Shown: positions 60,431 to 64,000 of the stretch, piece after piece
Layout of the letters: every line of letters begins with the position of its first letter
Numbering within the stretch: position 1 is the first letter of the stretch
DNA from: Pseudomonas sp. BN411
GTDB lineage: Bacteria > Pseudomonadota > Gammaproteobacteria > Pseudomonadales > Pseudomonadaceae
Direction of reading: 5' to 3'
DNA: 64,000 nucleotides
Assembly: GCF_029871235.1 (NCBI RefSeq)
Contig: NZ_SSOM01000065.1
Location: 186,001-250,000, forward strand
Notes under the pieces: generated by a model
The model's input: the letters and a program-made list of their open reading frames with translations, nothing else
Told to the model about the DNA's origin: nothing
Database searches by the model: none
Program-made: the position numbers and the translations under genes

Positions 60431-61876
60431 TCAGCCTTCGAGCTTCTTCTTGAGCAAATCGTTCACTTGGCCGGGGTTGGCCTTGCCCTTGGAAGCCTTC
60501 ATCGCCTGACCGACGAAGAAGCCGAACATCTTGCCGCGCTTGGCTTCGTCGCTGGCGCGATACTGCTCGACCTGGGCGGCGTTGGCGGCCAGCACTTCGT
60601 CCAGCATGGATTCGATGGCGCCGCTGTCGGTGACCTGCTTCAGGCCCTTCTTCTCGATGATCTCGTCGGCAGAACCTTCGCCGGCGGCCATGGCTTCGAA
60701 GACCATCTTGGCGATCTTGCCGGAGATGGTGTTGTCCTTGATGCGCAGGATCATGCCGCCCAGGTGCTCGGCGGAAACCGGCGATTGCTCGATCTCCAGG
60801 CCGTCCTTGTTGAGCAGGCTGGAGAGCTCACCCATCACCCAGTTGGCGGCCAGCTTCGCGTCGCCGCAGACCGATTGGACGGCCTCGAAGTAGTCGGCCA
60901 ATTCGCGGCTGGCAGCGAGCACCGTGGCGTCGTAGGTGGATAGGCCGAACTGGCTCTCGAAGCGTTCGCGCTTCTGCACCGGCAGCTCCGGCAACTGGGC
61001 GCGCACCTCGTCGAGGAAGCTCTGCTCGATCACCACTGGCAGCAGGTCGGGGCAGGGGAAGTAACGGTAGTCGTTGGCTTCTTCCTTGCTGCGCATGGAG
61101 CGGGTTTCGTCCTTGTTCGGGTCGTACAGACGAGTTTCCTGTACCACCTTGCCACCATCCTCGATCAGCTCGATCTGACGCTGGATCTCGTGGTTGATGG
61201 CCTTTTCGATGAAGCGGAACGAGTTGACGTTCTTGATCTCGGCGCGGGTGCCGAAGGCTTCCTGGCCTTTCGGGCGAACCGAGACGTTGCAGTCGCAACG
61301 CAGGGAGCCTTCGGCCATGTTGCCGTCGCAGATGCCGAGGTAGCGGACCAGGGCGTGGATGGCCTTGACATAGGCCACCGCTTCCTTGGCGCTGCGGATG
61401 TCCGGCTCGGAAACGATTTCCAGCAGCGGGGTGCCCGCGCGGTTCAGGTCGATGCCACTCATGCCGTGGAAGTCTTCGTGCAGGCTCTTGCCGGCGTCTT
61501 CTTCAAGGTGCGCTCGAGTGATGCCGATGCGCCGGACGGTGCCGTCTTCCAGAGTAATGTCCAGGTGGCCCTTGCCGACGATCGGCAGGTCCATCTGGCT
61601 GGTCTGGTAGCCCTTGGGCAGGTCCGGATAGAAATAGTTCTTGCGGGCGAAGACGTTCTTCCCGGCGATTTCGGCGTCGATGGCAAGACCAAACTTGCAG
61701 GCCATGCGAACCGCTTCGGCGTTCAGCACCGGCAGGGTGCCGGGCATGCCGAGGTCAACCAGGCTGGCCTGGGTGTTGGGCTCGGCGCCGAAGGTCGTGG
61801 CGCTGCCGGAGAAAATCTTCGATTGGGTGCTGAGCTGTGCGTGGATTTCCAGCCCGATCACTGTTTCCCATTGCAT
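60431..61876 (-). CDS. gatB: Aspartyl/glutamyl-tRNA amidotransferase subunit B
   Basis: A 481-residue subunit of GatCAB, which converts misacylated Glu-tRNA-Gln or Asp-tRNA-Asn to the amide form. It has the kinase-like core ([17 protein letters not shown] start, [17 protein letters not shown] and [15 protein letters not shown]) and the C-terminal tRNA-binding YqeY domain (about residues 330-480). It lies 11 bases after gatA and is the last gene of the operon. Confidence 0.97.
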   Translation of the reverse strand: MQWETVIGLEIHAQLSTQSKIFSGSATTFGAEPNTQASLVDLGMPGTLPVLNAEAVRMACKFGLAIDAEIAGKNVFARKNYFYPDLPKGYQTSQMDLPIVGKGHLDITLEDGTVRRIGITRAHLEEDAGKSLHEDFHGMSGIDLNRAGTPLLEIVSEPDIRSAKEAVAYVKAIHALVRYLGICDGNMAEGSLRCDCNVSVRPKGQEAFGTRAEIKNVNSFRFIEKAINHEIQRQIELIEDGGKVVQETRLYDPNKDETRSMRSKEEANDYRYFPCPDLLPVVIEQSFLDEVRAQLPELPVQKRERFESQFGLSTYDATVLAASRELADYFEAVQSVCGDAKLAANWVMGELSSLLNKDGLEIEQSPVSAEHLGGMILRIKDNTISGKIAKMVFEAMAAGEGSADEIIEKKGLKQVTDSGAIESMLDEVLAANAAQVEQYRASDEAKRGKMFGFFVGQAMKASKGKANPGQVNDLLKKKLEG

Positions 61877-61887
61877 GTGAGTCGTCC

Positions 61888-63339
61888 TCAGAATCCGGCC
61901 GGAGCGCGTTTGTGCCAGTCGGTCGCCTGCTGATACTGGTGGGCGACGTTGAGCAGGCGGCTTTCCTGGAAGTAGGGCGCCAGCAGCTGCACGCCGACCG
62001 GCAGGCCATCGATGAAACCGGCGGGCATGGAGAGCCCCGGCACGCCCGCCAGGTTGGCGGTGATGGTGTAGATGTCTTCCAGGTACTGGGCGACCGGATC
62101 GTTGTTCTTCTCGCCGAGTTTCCAGGCCGGGTTCGGCGTGGTCGGGCCGAGGATCACGTCGACCTCGCCAAAGGCGGCCATGAAGTCGTTCTTGATCAGG
62201 CGGCGGATCTTCTGTGCCTTCAGGTAGTAGGCGTCGTAGTAGCCGGCGGAAAGGGCGTAGGTGCCGACCATGATGCGACGCTTCACTTCGGCGCCGAAGC
62301 CTTCGGCGCGGGAGCGTTTGTAGAGGTCTTCCAGGTTCTGCGGGTTCTCGCAGCGATATCCGAAGCGCACGCCGTCGAAGCGCGACAGGTTGGAGGAGGC
62401 TTCCGCCGGGGCGATCACGTAGTAGGCCGGAATGGCGTGCTGCATGTTCGGCAGGCTGATTTCCTTCACGGTGGCGCCGAGCTTCTTCAGCTCTTCGACC
62501 ACGGCCATCACGGCATCGGCGATGCGGCTGTCGAGGCCGGCACCGAAGTACTCCTTCGGCAGGCCGATGCGCAGGCCAGCCAGCGGCTGGTTCAGGCCGG
62601 CGAGGTAGTCATCGACCGGCTGGTCGACGCTGGTGGAGTCCTTGGGATCGAAGCCGGCAATGGCGCCGAGCATCAGCGCGCAGTCCTCGGCGGTACGGGC
62701 CAGCGGGCCGCCCTGATCGAGGCTGGAGGCGTAGGCGATCATGCCCCAGCGGGAAACCCGGCCGTAGGTAGGCTTGATGCCGGTGAGGTTGGTGAAGGCG
62801 GCCGGTTGGCGGATCGAGCCACCGGTGTCGGTGCCGGTGGCGGCGGGTACCAGGCGCGCAGCGACGGCTGCGGCGGAACCACCGGAAGAGCCACCGGGAA
62901 CGCGGTCCAGCGCCCAGGGGTTCTTGACCGCGCCATAGTGGCTGGATTCGTTGGAGGAGCCCATGGCGAACTCGTCCATGTTCAGCTTGCCGAGGCTGAC
63001 CGCACCGGCGGCCTTGAGGCGCGCGACCACGGTGGCGTCGTAGGGGGCCTTGAATCCGCTGAGGATCTTCGAGGCGCAGCTGGTCAGCACGCCTTCGGTG
63101 CAGAACAGGTCCTTGTGGGCGATCGGGGCACCGAGCAGTGCGCCTTGCTCACCGGCGGCACGCCGTGCGTCGGCTGCCTTGGCCTGTTCGATGGCCGGTT
63201 CGTCGGTGATGCTGATGAAGCTGTTCAATTGCGGATCGAGCTGATGGATGCGCGCCAGCAGGCTGCGGGTCAGCTCTTCGGCGGAGAATTCCTTGGCGGC
63301 GAGGCTTCGGGCGATCTCGGCGAGGGTCAGTTGATGCAT
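61888..63339 (-). CDS. gatA: Aspartyl/glutamyl-tRNA amidotransferase subunit A
   Basis: A 483-residue amidase subunit that generates ammonia from glutamine. The amidase signature [20 protein letters not shown] is visible, with the Ser-cis-Ser-Lys triad. The catalytic lysine is in [12 protein letters not shown], and the serine region is [14 protein letters not shown]. Spacing to gatC is 14 bases. Confidence 0.97.
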   Translation of the reverse strand: MHQLTLAEIARSLAAKEFSAEELTRSLLARIHQLDPQLNSFISITDEPAIEQAKAADARRAAGEQGALLGAPIAHKDLFCTEGVLTSCASKILSGFKAPYDATVVARLKAAGAVSLGKLNMDEFAMGSSNESSHYGAVKNPWALDRVPGGSSGGSAAAVAARLVPAATGTDTGGSIRQPAAFTNLTGIKPTYGRVSRWGMIAYASSLDQGGPLARTAEDCALMLGAIAGFDPKDSTSVDQPVDDYLAGLNQPLAGLRIGLPKEYFGAGLDSRIADAVMAVVEELKKLGATVKEISLPNMQHAIPAYYVIAPAEASSNLSRFDGVRFGYRCENPQNLEDLYKRSRAEGFGAEVKRRIMVGTYALSAGYYDAYYLKAQKIRRLIKNDFMAAFGEVDVILGPTTPNPAWKLGEKNNDPVAQYLEDIYTITANLAGVPGLSMPAGFIDGLPVGVQLLAPYFQESRLLNVAHQYQQATDWHKRAPAGF

Positions 63340-63353
63340 GGGAAACCCTTTCC

Positions 63354-63641
63354 TTATTCGATGACTTTGGGCACGAGGTACAGGCCGTTTTCGACGGCCG
63401 GCGCTACGGCTTGGTAGGCGTCGCGATGATTTTCCTCGGAGACGCTGTCGGCGCGCAGGCGCTGGGTGGCGTCGAGCGGGTGCGCCATGGGTTCGATGCC
63501 GTCGGTATCAACCGCTTGCATGGCGTCGATCAGGCCGAGGATGTTGTTCAGGGTCTCGGTGGTACGCGGGATATCGGCCTCGTTCAGGCCCAGTCGGGCG
63601 AGATGGGCGATTTTTTCCACGTCGGAGCGTTCAAGCGCCAT
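63354..63641 (-). CDS. gatC: Aspartyl/glutamyl-tRNA amidotransferase subunit C
   Basis: A 95-residue small subunit with the usual family start ([20 protein letters not shown]) and [17 protein letters not shown]. It stabilises the GatAB complex. It is the first gene of the leftward gatCAB operon, divergent from mreB. Confidence 0.96.
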   Translation of the reverse strand: MALERSDVEKIAHLARLGLNEADIPRTTETLNNILGLIDAMQAVDTDGIEPMAHPLDATQRLRADSVSEENHRDAYQAVAPAVENGLYLVPKVIE

Positions 63642-63846
63642 CGGGGGTCTCCAACTAGAAGCGGCCTGCGTGGCAGTCGACCGTGCGGGAATCGAGCGGG
63701 GAACGGTGCTGCGAACGGGCGGTCAAAGGCCGCGATGATGGGCCTTGCTGGCCCGGAAAAACAGGCAATTTAACATATCGGCGCCTTGCCCAAAATCCCT
63801 GTCATTGTTAGAGTTTGCCGCACTTTTTTACCCACGCGTTGCCTAG

Positions 63847-64000
<154 letters not shown>

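Overview
The window is a chromosomal segment of a high-GC gammaproteobacterium, almost certainly a Pseudomonas of the broad P. aeruginosa / P. resinovorans neighbourhood. The evidence is the gene order, which follows the P. aeruginosa backbone as I recall it: ndh, pilBCD-coaE-yacG / pilA, tRNA-Thr, nadC, ampDE, speC, piuA-piuB, the dpp cluster with psdR and mdpA, roxSR, gatCAB and mreB. Intergenic DNA carries several families of short inverted repeats typical of the genus. Gene calls rest on translated reading frames, motifs and start-site inspection. No database search was possible.

Layout. 1-6.9 kb: a DUF1631 protein (cut by the left edge), a tRNA-Asn/Pro/Lys operon with its promoter and terminator, ndh and a run of small conserved genes. 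6.9-14.1 kb: the type IV pilus locus. The pilBCD-coaE-yacG operon runs leftward. pilA runs rightward from a sigma-54 promoter and is followed by an AT-rich gene for a multi-pass membrane protein with C-terminal TPRs, inserted between pilA and tRNA-Thr. 14.1-22.5 kb: nadC, a second DUF1631 paralogue, ampDE, a chemoreceptor and a TatD-type hydrolase. 22.6-28.9 kb: a polar amino-acid uptake and catabolism module. An aminotransferase is fused in frame to an ABC ATPase, followed by a binding protein, two permeases, a TetR regulator and an AstE/AotO-like hydrolase. 28.9-34.2 kb: a REP-associated transposase between two REP doublets, prfC, a 35-codon leader ORF plus speC, and an FMN alpha-hydroxy-acid oxidase.

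34.2-43.7 kb: the piuA siderophore receptor and piuB reductase with similar promoter sequences, the pxpABC 5-oxoprolinase operon, and a divergent Lrp regulator / LysE exporter pair. 43.7-55.3 kb: a dipeptide-utilisation cluster with dppBCDF, three DppA-type binding proteins, the XRE-cupin regulator psdR and the M24 peptidase mdpA. A 19-bp palindrome recurs in front of dppA and between psdR and mdpA. 55.4-64 kb: a SIMPL protein, roxSR, an AEC transporter, a carboxymuconolactone-decarboxylase-like protein, an RlpA-like lipoprotein, gatCAB and the start of mreB.

Most interesting items: (1) the aminotransferase-ABC ATPase fusion inside a self-contained uptake, deacylation and transamination module; (2) the TMTC-like GT-C/TPR gene beside pilA, a candidate pilin O-glycosyltransferase at the classic pilin-exchange site; (3) a basic leader peptide ORF just upstream of ornithine decarboxylase, possibly an ornithine- or polyamine-sensing arrest peptide; (4) the 19-bp palindromes that probably define the PsdR operator; (5) a RAYT gene whose stop codon lies within a REP.
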